NCBI GenBank assembly: GCA_905178155.1
Contig: CAJINV010000007.1
Span: 4,172,265 to 4,236,264 of the forward strand
Source: Amoebophrya sp. A120
Taxonomy: Eukaryota; Sar; Dinophyceae; Syndiniales; Amoebophryaceae
DNA: 64,000 bases
Direction of reading: 5' to 3'
The position numbers were made by a program, and so were the translations under genes. Positions 42,354 through 52,665 of the stretch are shown piece after piece. The notes beneath the pieces were generated by a model. The model was not told where the DNA came from. It saw only the letters and a list, made by a program, of their open reading frames with translations, and did not search any database. Each line of letters opens with the position of its first letter. Position 1 is the first letter of the stretch.

Positions 42354-43739
42354 ATGCTGGGCCGCGCTGCGGCCAGCAGCAGCCAGCGAGACAGAGCGCC
42401 TGGAGCAGGTGGTGGTCGCGCACTAGCGGATTATATGATCCCCGGGCCGGATGGCGTGCCGATTGTTCCATTTGAAGGAGATCAGAAACTGTTCCAACCC
42501 CCGCAAGAAATAGACGGAGACCAGCAAGCGGCCTCGAGTGCCAGTCCGCCGAAGTTGCGAGGAGGAAGGAGCCCGGTCGTGCAGCACGAGCGTAGAAGTA
42601 CTAACGCAGCAGCAGGAGGACATCATGCACGAGTTGCGCAGCATCATCATCAAAGCTCGAGAGGAGCTGCTGGACATCATGAAAAAGCGACTTCCAGTTC
42701 CTCAAGAAAGCATCACGATCACGACCATATCAACCTCTACACCCATGATCGCCGCGAGCACTACCACCCGCCGCACCGCATGCAGCAGTCGTTTCGCTAC
42801 GACACGAGGGCGGATCAGCCGAAGCCTGAGCCTTCCCGGGACCCGTTCACCTGGCGAGATGAGAAGAGGAATGGTCCGAAGGATGATGATCAGGCAGCAC
42901 ATAGAGCAGGAGGAGGCTTTGATCAGGGATCAGTGCACTCAGTGCCACTGAGAGAACAACATCACCAGCAACATGGCATGGCTGGACATCAGCGTGGTAG
43001 ATCATCCCGCGCTGGAGGTGCTGGACCGCCGATGATGTACTACCAGGAGCCGCCAGATCACGCGGGTCGGTCAGCATCACAACTGCAACCACCTCCGCAC
43101 TACATGCTGCAAAACATGCAGCCGGCGCACGCGAACTTTTTTACGGCTCCGCCCGAGGAACTGCAGCAGCATTCGCGGAACATGGTGCACTTTCGGACCA
43201 CGGGGAAGACCGTCCATGACGATACGACAGCGCACCAGGATATTAATCAGAGACTTCTTCATTCCCCCGGCAAGCAGTCGATCGGAAACCAGTCCAGCAT
43301 CAACGGTCGCGGCGAGGTAACGTCGGTGTACAAATATCCGGAAAACGCACCGCCGAACTTCGGCGCCACACGAGGTGGAACGCCGAATGGTTCTAAGGCG
43401 AACCACATAAATCAACGGCAGAGTGCCTTTCAGCCAGGAGAAAGGGCAACAAGGCAGCACCAGCCGCACCAGGGGACGATGAAAAACGTCACGTTTGGGC
43501 GAGCCCGGGCAGCAGGGGCAGACCAACACCAAATCGAGCAGCATCGCGGGGACGTGGAGATGCAGCCACTCAATACCGCAGACCAGCAAGTCGCGGAGTT
43601 CTTCAAAATAACTCCTGACCATAACTCGAATTACCGACCCGCGCCTGGGCAGCCCGGACAGAGGTCCGGGGGGAGCAAAAGTGCACAAACTCCCGCGGCG
43701 CGGAGGTGCAAGAGCATCGCGAATAAGATGAGACGATGA
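42354..43739 (+). CDS. His/Gln/Arg/Pro-rich protein of unknown function
   Basis: Start at the first ATG in frame (MLGRAAASSSQ). The frame is open upstream to a plausible acceptor near 42308 (AATGCAG, then TACCCCTGGACG), so a 5' exon may be missing. 461 residues from this start. Strongly biased composition with HHH, QQH and SSSS runs (HHARVAQHHHQSS, KHHDHDHINLY) and no transmembrane segment. Near the N-terminus is ADYMIPGPDGVPIVPFEGD. No family recognised; probably intrinsically disordered. It starts only about 200 bp after the EML stop. Confidence 0.5.
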   Translation: MLGRAAASSSQRDRAPGAGGGRALADYMIPGPDGVPIVPFEGDQKLFQPPQEIDGDQQAASSASPPKLRGGRSPVVQHERRSTNAAAGGHHARVAQHHHQSSRGAAGHHEKATSSSSRKHHDHDHINLYTHDRREHYHPPHRMQQSFRYDTRADQPKPEPSRDPFTWRDEKRNGPKDDDQAAHRAGGGFDQGSVHSVPLREQHHQQHGMAGHQRGRSSRAGGAGPPMMYYQEPPDHAGRSASQLQPPPHYMLQNMQPAHANFFTAPPEELQQHSRNMVHFRTTGKTVHDDTTAHQDINQRLLHSPGKQSIGNQSSINGRGEVTSVYKYPENAPPNFGATRGGTPNGSKANHINQRQSAFQPGERATRQHQPHQGTMKNVTFGRARAAGADQHQIEQHRGDVEMQPLNTADQQVAEFFKITPDHNSNYRPAPGQPGQRSGGSKSAQTPAARRCKSIANKMRR

Positions 43740-44856
43740 AGATAGAGGGTCGGAGGTGCGGCGGAAGCAGGACGATGCAATTCTAATTGCGCCAGCAGCT
43801 GCAGGAGGATGTCTTCTATAGCCACTTTTTGTTTCGATCTAGTTGCAGAAGAACTTCAAGAAGAATACTCGAGCAAGCATTAAGAAACTTTTCTGGATTC
43901 AAATAACACCACGCAGAGCTGTTTTTGACGCCCACCTGGGGGCAGGCAATATCGAGTTTCCCGTTTTTTTCAAGGCCGCAAACCTTTTGTAGAATTATCT
44001 GCCACGACAAGATGAAGACTACAAAACGATAGCAGAACCTTGTAAATTTTGCACACTAAAGCAAGTAGTCAAAGTGAATAAAGTCACGCACCAAGAACTT
44101 TCGTATGATGACTAGGCAGGTCGCAAGCGCAAGGAGTTGGTGCCTTGGTGTTCCGTTTTTGACTTGGTTCTTTCAGCAGAACAAGGGTCGCTGCATGTTT
44201 TTTCTTTTTTGTCGCTGACACTGCGAAACAAGACGTACTTGGGCCACCCAATTGCAATCGCATCAGTTGAGCTTTCTGTTGTCCCGCCAGGAGACTTGAT
44301 TTTTTATTTTTTTCGCCGAAGATCGTCGGAAATCGAAATCAACTGCACTGGTGGTCTATTGTCCACTACACTGGTGAGACGCATCAAAATCAAATAGGAT
44401 CCTGTTTTTTTGGAAAGGCAATCGGTGTAACCATAATTCAAAGTGTAACCAAAGGAAAAGGAGATCATCCTCTCGCTCTCCAATATTTATCACGACCGCA
44501 AACACCACTTCTAGCTCTATCGTCATGACTATAATATCCGGCAAGCGAATTAGCTCGTCGCCGGATTCTGAAAATATTTTCGAAGCCACACGACGGAAGA
44601 GCAACCTGACTGAGTCGGCGAACAAGCTGCCAAGTATTTTGAATGATCCAAGAGCTTAGATAATGTCAAATAAACAGAAACAACACCATAAATAGGCTTA
44701 GCTTATTAAGTACAACATCTTTAAGAGCAACCGATTAGTAGAGTGACTTCTGTACTATTGCCATTTCTACTACAAGCGAATTTTCGACACTTGATTGCTT
44801 TTCTAGTTTTTCTTTTTTCCCTCTGACTCCTATCAGGACCACATCAAGTTGTCAAG
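43740..44856. other. Intergenic spacer
   Basis: No supported gene. Contains T-rich tracts and the presumed 5' region of the triosephosphate isomerase gene. Short open frames at 44137-44397 (+) and 44356-44625 (-) have no recognisable content. Confidence 0.5.
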
Positions 44857-46158
<1,302 letters not shown>

Positions 46159-47087
46159 AATGTAGATGTACCTTTTTTCATGTTCGAAAATGGTACGATG
46201 AACCACATGAATTTGTGATCAAGCATTATGCCATATTGAGTTATATCAGAACTCCTCCGGCGTTCACGCTGCAAAGCAGCAAGTTGCCTTCTTGTGAACT
46301 CATTGTGGACGAGATTCATAACTGTCGTTCATGTCGTGCTCGTGACGTGCAGGCGCAACATGTAAGGGAAATGAAACATGGCCGACGTTATTTATGATTA
46401 CACTGTACCTCTATTGATGTACTCCACTTATTTCAACAGCGATTCTATTGCCATTACAATTTAGGAGAAAGCCGCTCTTTGATGCGGATGCAGATAAGAT
46501 CCAAATTCACAACTATACCGCCGTCTCTAATTATCGGGACCAAAGCGATTGCCAGCTTTTGCCTCTCATCCTTCGAACGCGCTCAAAAATCTGGCAAGGA
46601 AGTAGATAGAGTTCGAATAACAAAAAAAAGATGAGCAGTAGGTACTTGTTGTTTCACCCCGCTTATATTGATTGCCCACATCAAGTTTTGTTGATACCAT
46701 CGTGGTAGTAGTACTAGCGCGATGTTGTCCCCCACACTTCTTTTGGTGAAAAACACGCCCACCCCACCTCAGAAACGCATTTTCCTCGTTGGATCCAGTA
46801 AATCTTACTCTAATACGCAAGTCGGTTCTTCGTCTCGTGGCCGGAGGACGAAAAAGATACGCAGAGGAAAAGCGCAACCACAAAAAGCCTGATATAGCCT
46901 CCTCAAATAATCTCACACGAAAAATAGTGTTCGGAGATAAAAATAAACATGTACTCACAACTTTGCTCAGCCACTGCCACATAGTAGTCTGACATTTTCA
47001 TCGGTCGAACTTCACTCTGTCATGGATTGTGATCATTTTCCGCAGGCTGTGCTGCAAAACTAAAACATCGCTATAATCGTGAAGATA
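46159..47087. other. Intergenic spacer
   Basis: No supported gene between the TPI stop and the retrotransposon. Frames at 46215-46397 (+) and 46566-46982 (-) look accidental. Confidence 0.5.
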
Positions 47088-47158
47088 TATAGATGATGTT
47101 CGATGCACGAGAATACGATCCATGGGTAAGGAACATCTCGTAGGTTCTCACTTTTCAG
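47088..47158 (+). repeat. Split direct repeat A1
   Basis: 71 bp, starting TATAGATGATG and ending CTTTTCAG. Matches A2 (47895-47965) with three substitutions. Marks the left boundary of the element; sequence diverges immediately outside. Confidence 0.85.
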
Positions 47159-47244
47159 TTCCTACATCGATGTGAGCGAGGACCGTTCGGCCTCCACCCT
47201 CCCCAGAGCTCGAGTGGATTCGTCCACGCTCTGTTTTGCACTTC

Positions 47245-47476
47245 AATAAAAATAAAATTTTGAACTTTCGCGGTTCAACGTATTTTTGTTGCTGCAAAAT
47301 GTCTCAAGACTACCCACCTCCTGCCCCTGGCACCTCCGGTTGTTTTGTTCTGTTGGCCCACCAGCCGACCCTCCGATCCACACGCGCATATAAATTAAAT
47401 CTCGAATTTTCGCGGATTTTGTAATCCGTTATAAATAAAATTTTGAGTTTTCGCGGTTTTTTGTGGACTTTCGCAG
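47245..47476. repeat. TTCGCGG-containing repeats in the short spacer
   Basis: The A1-B1 interval contains four related units centred on TTTCGCGG or TTTCGCAG, most preceded by ATAAATTTTGA-like sequence. They may be recognition or structural sequences of the retrotransposon; the function is not known. Confidence 0.55.
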
Positions 47477-47598
47477 TATGCTCCGTTCTCTCCCTACTCT
47501 GTCTACGCTATCGTTGTCTGCATGGGAAAAATGATCCAACGAGCGAATGCATGCTGCTTCTTAGTCTCTTCAATGGGAGGGAGACATAGTACGGTCGA

Positions 47599-47898
47599 GC
47601 GTGGCATTGCTATATCCTAGTTGCTTTGCGAAAACAGTTCGGAAAGGCTCGCTGAGCCTTGTTTCACCTTTTCACAAAGATCCTTGTTGCTGCGCACGTT
47701 GCCGTGCTTGATCACGGTCAGGCTGCGTACCCCGCTTCCTGAAAGCATCGAATGTACCAGCAAGCTGACACTTTCTCCATGTACACATGAGGTTCCTCGA
47801 ATATAGAAAAAAGATGTCGATGCAAAGGTATCGAAGATCAGCTTTGGATCGTTTTGGGTCGTGTTCGAGTAAAAAGAATTTAAGTATAAAACTTTATA
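47599..47898 (+). repeat. Split direct repeat B1
   Basis: 300 bp starting GCGTGGCATTGC and ending ACTTTATA. I found no difference from B2 (55125-55424). Its last four bases overlap the start of A2. Confidence 0.9.
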
Positions 47899-47965
47899 GA
47901 TGATGCTCGACGCACGAGAATACGATCCATGGGTAAGGAACATCTCGTAGGTTCTCATTTTTCAG
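47895..47965 (+). repeat. Split direct repeat A2
   Basis: Second copy of the 71-bp A repeat, directly abutting B1. The B1-A2 junction reads CTTTATAGATG and is the sequence expected at the closed junction of a circular intermediate. Confidence 0.85.
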
Positions 47966-48061
47966 CCCACCCGTTCCCATCCCTTTTTGATCTTTCTCAC
48001 TCGCAGAGCATCGTTCGTGGATTAATTTTTGTGTGTACTTTTCGGAGTTCTTTAGTAAAAA

Positions 48062-49219
48062 ATGAGCACTTTGTTAGGAAGTTCCTTCGGATCTCTTGAT
48101 ACAGCGACCAGTGGTGACGACAGCCCTTTGCACATCCCTAATATATGCGATTTGCATTGGAAATTATTTAACGTCGACCACAAAATTACGGATCTATTTG
48201 TGCCCGAAGTGCAATCGCCTAGTCTATATTGTCCCACCGCCGCCCCAGACAGCCTCCTGCAAATCGAGGCGAGGGACACGCAAACGGACTGGGCCTTTCG
48301 GCAAGAAGTTGGAGTTAACGAGGTGCAGGGTTCCGATCTCCTGCATCAGTATCGTCACGTACGTACGTTGGGACTTGCAGCGAAGCGCCTCATCCCGCCC
48401 ACGTACTCGTTGGTGACCGCGGATATCTCGCCGACGAACGTGGTTTCTCCAGCTTTGCCTGGGCGACAAACCGGCTATACAGTCGACTCCAGAACAACTA
48501 CTAATAGTTTTTGCAAGTTCTTGTTCTGGTTCAACCCGATCGGGCACCCCTGCTACGCGGGGTATATCGAGATCCTGTGTCGCGACTTCACCGATCTGCA
48601 GTTGGAAGAGTTTCTCAACTGCACCGAGTGTTTGGACAAGATTATTGCAGGCGTCGTGAAAAATTACGTGTCGAACGAGTTATATCTGCGTACAAACGAC
48701 ACCAACCTGCAGACTGACTTTGACATCGATTTGGTGAACACCGTCTTCGACGGTGTCGGCTCGGAGTTTCACTTTCAGGACGTCAAAGCCTGCCTCGAAA
48801 CTTTTAACAGTAACGAGTTTTTCACGCCGGAAAATATTAATTTTAACGAGGACCTGGATCGTGTTCAGGCCGCACTGTTTCTGCAGCGGCATCTGGTCGT
48901 CGTTCCGTCCAACACGCAAGAGACACGCCACGTCGGCGACATCGAGTTGTGCGCCTGCTGCGTCATCGACCCATCTGCTAGTGCGAACCTGGGTGCTAGC
49001 CTAGTCCGCGCGCTGGATAACAAGGTTTTCTTCGGTGCCTTTGGTTCGCTTGAAGAGAATCGAAACGAAGCAGAAGTCGAAAACCCGGACGACCTAGAGG
49101 AGATCTGGCCGGTCTTCTTTCGTAAGCTGGGTCCGTCTACGCCCGACCCGCGGCAGTCCTTCACGACTTCATCTGATGTTTCCGGCAGAGCTTCTGCGAC
49201 AATCAGAGGCGGCTTCTGA
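48062..49219 (+). CDS. Unknown retrotransposon ORF (ORF-X)
   Basis: 385 residues from ATG 48062. No family recognised. Cys-containing stretches (CKFLFWFNPIGHPCYAGY, ILCRDF, LNCTECLD, ELCACCVID) are spaced irregularly and do not form a standard zinc finger. It is the first ORF after A2 and its 3' end overlaps the recombinase ORF by 44 nt in another frame, suggesting coupled translation or frameshifting. As it lies between the element's repeats on the coding strand, it is probably an element gene rather than a host gene. Confidence 0.75.
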   Translation: MSTLLGSSFGSLDTATSGDDSPLHIPNICDLHWKLFNVDHKITDLFVPEVQSPSLYCPTAAPDSLLQIEARDTQTDWAFRQEVGVNEVQGSDLLHQYRHVRTLGLAAKRLIPPTYSLVTADISPTNVVSPALPGRQTGYTVDSRTTTNSFCKFLFWFNPIGHPCYAGYIEILCRDFTDLQLEEFLNCTECLDKIIAGVVKNYVSNELYLRTNDTNLQTDFDIDLVNTVFDGVGSEFHFQDVKACLETFNSNEFFTPENINFNEDLDRVQAALFLQRHLVVVPSNTQETRHVGDIELCACCVIDPSASANLGASLVRALDNKVFFGAFGSLEENRNEAEVENPDDLEEIWPVFFRKLGPSTPDPRQSFTTSSDVSGRASATIRGGF

Positions 49220-51134
49220 AGCCGCACAACCAGTCCTTCAGCAATCGCGTCCACTCGCAAAGTGGCGTGCGGAGAAACTGGAAAAAGAACAAGCTGCTTT
49301 TGAAAAATCGGAAGCAGATAAATTTATGCGTGAGCGAGAACTGCGGCGTGCTCGCGCACCCGCATACATGCCGATGAACATTGATTTTTCGAAAATTCGT
49401 CATCCCGCGGACGCTGGGGACAGCTTTGGAGTTCTTCCCGACGATGTTGGCCTTCTTTCCGACGAGGAGGACCTTCTGAGTTTTGATAATAAGCCGCCTC
49501 GGCCTTCTGGGTTACTAGGGAGCTCGTCTTCGGCTCGCGCAAGATCCCCTCGTCGCATCTCGACTACAATCAATAATTACAACAACGTCAACGTGATTTC
49601 GAGTTCTTTCAATTCTTCTACGACCACCGCCCAGAGCTTCGCATTTTTCCAGCCGCCGCAGCAGTCGTCGATGGAAAATCGTCGTGTGCAGTTCGAAGCC
49701 CCTGCTACGGAAATCGAAGAAGAATCTATTTTGCTACATGGTGGCTCGGTCGCTGACCCGCCTGTTGTGTCCGGTCAGCACCTCATGAATTTTCATGCTG
49801 CTCGGCGTGCTGCTGCCGTGTCCGGGCAAGCCGACATGCAGATCGATAACAAGAAAAGAATTCCGGACGAAGAAAATCTGACCGAGGAGCAAGCTCTTAA
49901 TGCTATGCTTCAAATCGTCGAATCCGACGATCCTATGGCTGGGCCCGACCCGAAGCACAAACCTGCTGGCGCCTCCATCAACAGCACCCCGCAGGAGATC
50001 ACGGAGCAGATTAACATCGTGAACGAGAGTTTTCGCTGGAATAAGAATTCTTCCGTGAAGTACCGGGTGCAGTACGCCAGATATGCCAAACTCATGATCA
50101 CTTGTGGTCTGCGTCCCTGGCCTGAAGATTGCACGCACTATTCAATGATGCTGCTCGGTCAGTTTATGCTGAAAATCGGGAAGGGAAAGCAATCCCGTTG
50201 TACGAACATCAGCCACATCAAGTCGTTTATCGCAGCCGCGTCCCCGCTGTCGCACAACGCAAAAGAAGCCTACTCGGCGACTTTCAAGATGTTCTTGCGC
50301 CTCAAGGCCCCCGCCATGAAGAAGACGGGTTTTCGACTCAGTCATATGGTAGTCCTGCTGCTTAACATCGAAAATTTGCGGGTGCGCGTCGGTGCTTTGG
50401 CTACATCCAGGGGCGCGCCGATCCTGAAGTTTTATCAGTTCATCCTCGCCATTTGGTGGGGACACTTGAGATTCGACGATGCGGGATCAACCCGTCGTCT
50501 CTGCAACGGCGACGAGTTTGTGGAATACACAATTTTTAGTGCCAAGAACGATCAGTCCGGAGGTCATCGTGATGGCTGGCTTCTGGGCTGCGGGTGCAGT
50601 ACGGCGCCGCTCGTTGGACAAGGTTATGTTCGCTTCTGCCCGGTCCACTGCATCGATACGATGGACTGGCAGACCATGCGTTTCTGGGACATCCAACGTA
50701 TTCGTGGTGCTTTTCTCGAGATGGTGGAGCGCGGTGGACTCCGTGATGAAGTCGACCAAATGGAGCGTAACGACGACATCGGTACGCACTCTGTGCGTAT
50801 CGGTTCAGTGCAAAGTGCCTACGAAGGTGGTGTTCAGCAGCATGAGCTGCAGCTGATGGCCCGCCACAAGGACGCTAGCACCACCAAAGGTTACATCAAC
50901 ACCGCCCTCCTCTTCCCAGATACGATTACGATCGGGTGGCCACGCCTGCGGGGGACACATTTTGGTCCGAATCCGCATGCTGTGCGATTGGCGACAAATC
51001 ATCAGTTCATGGCTCAGCAGAAGTGTTTCAGACGCGGCGTGCTCCCGCGTGACAGGGTGAATCACGCGGCGTTGTCCGACAGCTTCTTCGAGTATAGAAA
51101 CCCAGCTGATGTTAACGATGATGCTGTGCCCTAA
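49176..51134 (+). CDS. Tyrosine recombinase of the retrotransposon
   Basis: 652 residues from ATG 49176. The N-terminal 250 are disordered; a SAM-like N-domain may cover KYRVQYARYAKLM to about residue 400. The catalytic domain shows LRFDDAG (region of the first Arg), AKNDQSG (Lys loop), THSVR giving the H-x-x-R pair, ARHKDASTT with the second His, and GYINTA with the nucleophilic Tyr at about 50900. This is the phage-integrase/DIRS fold that integrates circular DNA. The 44-nt overlap with ORF-X is in the +1 frame. Position upstream of gag and RT differs from the usual DIRS/Ngaro order. Confidence 0.85.
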   Translation: MFPAELLRQSEAASEAAQPVLQQSRPLAKWRAEKLEKEQAAFEKSEADKFMRERELRRARAPAYMPMNIDFSKIRHPADAGDSFGVLPDDVGLLSDEEDLLSFDNKPPRPSGLLGSSSSARARSPRRISTTINNYNNVNVISSSFNSSTTTAQSFAFFQPPQQSSMENRRVQFEAPATEIEEESILLHGGSVADPPVVSGQHLMNFHAARRAAAVSGQADMQIDNKKRIPDEENLTEEQALNAMLQIVESDDPMAGPDPKHKPAGASINSTPQEITEQINIVNESFRWNKNSSVKYRVQYARYAKLMITCGLRPWPEDCTHYSMMLLGQFMLKIGKGKQSRCTNISHIKSFIAAASPLSHNAKEAYSATFKMFLRLKAPAMKKTGFRLSHMVVLLLNIENLRVRVGALATSRGAPILKFYQFILAIWWGHLRFDDAGSTRRLCNGDEFVEYTIFSAKNDQSGGHRDGWLLGCGCSTAPLVGQGYVRFCPVHCIDTMDWQTMRFWDIQRIRGAFLEMVERGGLRDEVDQMERNDDIGTHSVRIGSVQSAYEGGVQQHELQLMARHKDASTTKGYINTALLFPDTITIGWPRLRGTHFGPNPHAVRLATNHQFMAQQKCFRRGVLPRDRVNHAALSDSFFEYRNPADVNDDAVP

Positions 51135-51522
51135 ATTTTGCACGACATCGTTCCGGATCTCGAACGTCAGTTATGTACGATCGTAAGACGGCTAACTGGT
51201 TCGAAGTCTTTTTATATCAGATCTTTTTGCAAATTTGAAGAAAACGAAAATCATATAAATCCTCGCCTCCGATCAGCCCCTCGCAAATTCCATCTTAATT
51301 TGCTCCTCGCTGTTTAGGCTCTGTTCTCTCGATCTTTGATCTGCTTTTCACAATAACAAATTTACTTTTGCTTGCGTTTTTCGCTCGAAGTTAATTCGTT
51401 TTTCGTCTTCTTCATTTTTCGCTCACAGGGATTCGCGAACTGAAGATCTGTTTTAAGACTTCGACCAGTTACTTGTTTTTGTCTTGCGACTTACTACTTC
51501 TTTTTCAACCCAAAAAGACAAA

Positions 51523-52341
51523 ATGGCAGCTGCTGTTCCGGGTGTGGCCGATGCCGCTGCTCTCATGCAGGCGAACATGATGGCTCAGGCCGAGATCGGT
51601 CTGGGTGTTTTGACCCAGCAGCAGGCCGATGACCTGCGTGTCGCGCAGCAGAACTGCTCCGATACTATCGACGGGCGCCAGTACTTGTACCTCTTGCAGA
51701 TCGGTGGAAATCAGCGCTTGGATGCGTTGCACTCCGAGTCTACGCCGCCGACCTGCCGCCTGACGCCGGGTCAGACCCTTACGGGCTGTCGTGCCATCGA
51801 GTATTTAAACGACGATCAATATCGTTCGCTGAAGGACATGTTGTACGACGCCTGCCGCGACCAGATGCCGACTTTCGCCGATATCATGTCCGGAAATATG
51901 GAGAAGCTCGTTAAAGCCCTTCCAATTGAGAAGGTCTCCTCCATTTTCTCCAAATGTTTCAAGGAGACCCTTAAGCGCGACTTGCTGCCGAACGTCGCCG
52001 CGGGTAACGACGAGTATCAGCGCCGCTGCACGCTCGCGTTGACGAACAACTTCCGCATCGCCTTTACCTCCGCAATTGCGCTCGAGAAGCGTCTGGCTGA
52101 GGTAACTCAAGATGTTGCTGCTACTTCGTATACACCGACTAGAATTAAGGCGGACGGCACTCCCCTCAAGGAGGTGAAGAAAGTTGATCGTATTTGTATT
52201 GCGCACATTCGTGGCAAATGCACAAAGGGTGCTAAGTGCAAGGACTTACACAAAGCCCCTAAGGCACGGTTGATGAAGGTGTTGAAGAACTTCAGCATCA
52301 CCTTGGCTGACGACGAGCTTAAAAAGTTCGTCAAAGAGTAA
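51523..52341 (+). CDS. Gag-like protein with CCCH zinc finger
   Basis: 272 residues from ATG 51523 (MAAAVPGVAD); the frame upstream lacks ATG. Mostly helical, with a C-terminal CIAHIRGKCTKGAKCKDLH, i.e. C-x7-C-x5-C-x3-H, a CCCH finger of the RNA-binding type. Position immediately before the RT ORF and the single nucleic-acid-binding finger suggest it is the nucleocapsid-like protein of the element. Confidence 0.65.
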   Translation: MAAAVPGVADAAALMQANMMAQAEIGLGVLTQQQADDLRVAQQNCSDTIDGRQYLYLLQIGGNQRLDALHSESTPPTCRLTPGQTLTGCRAIEYLNDDQYRSLKDMLYDACRDQMPTFADIMSGNMEKLVKALPIEKVSSIFSKCFKETLKRDLLPNVAAGNDEYQRRCTLALTNNFRIAFTSAIALEKRLAEVTQDVAATSYTPTRIKADGTPLKEVKKVDRICIAHIRGKCTKGAKCKDLHKAPKARLMKVLKNFSITLADDELKKFVKE

Positions 52342-52665
52342 TTTTTATGCCGTCCGCCTTTAACACTTGTATGCCCACCCGACATAGTCGTATGTAGTTT
52401 CCGTTCGATGACGCTACGCTTATGTTTCGGTTCGTACAAAATGCTTCGTTCACATGTAACTTTTGGCGTACTGATTTCGTTGGACTTTGGAAATTTAAAT
52501 AACAGATTCCGCACCTGCGATTTTAATCCGCGCTCCGCGTCTCCCCACGTCCAGGTCTCAACCCCCCTTGCTGTGGCCTACCTGTGGATGGAATAATAAG
52601 ATCTTGTGCTCATTACTATATACTTGTTCAATTCTCTCTTACTTCTTTTTCTTTCTTACATCATC

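Noticed and set aside
47617-47958. Minus-strand frames repeated at 47617 and 55143
   Set aside because: They lie in the B repeats of the retrotransposon; the duplication is explained by the repeat, and the peptide has no recognisable content.
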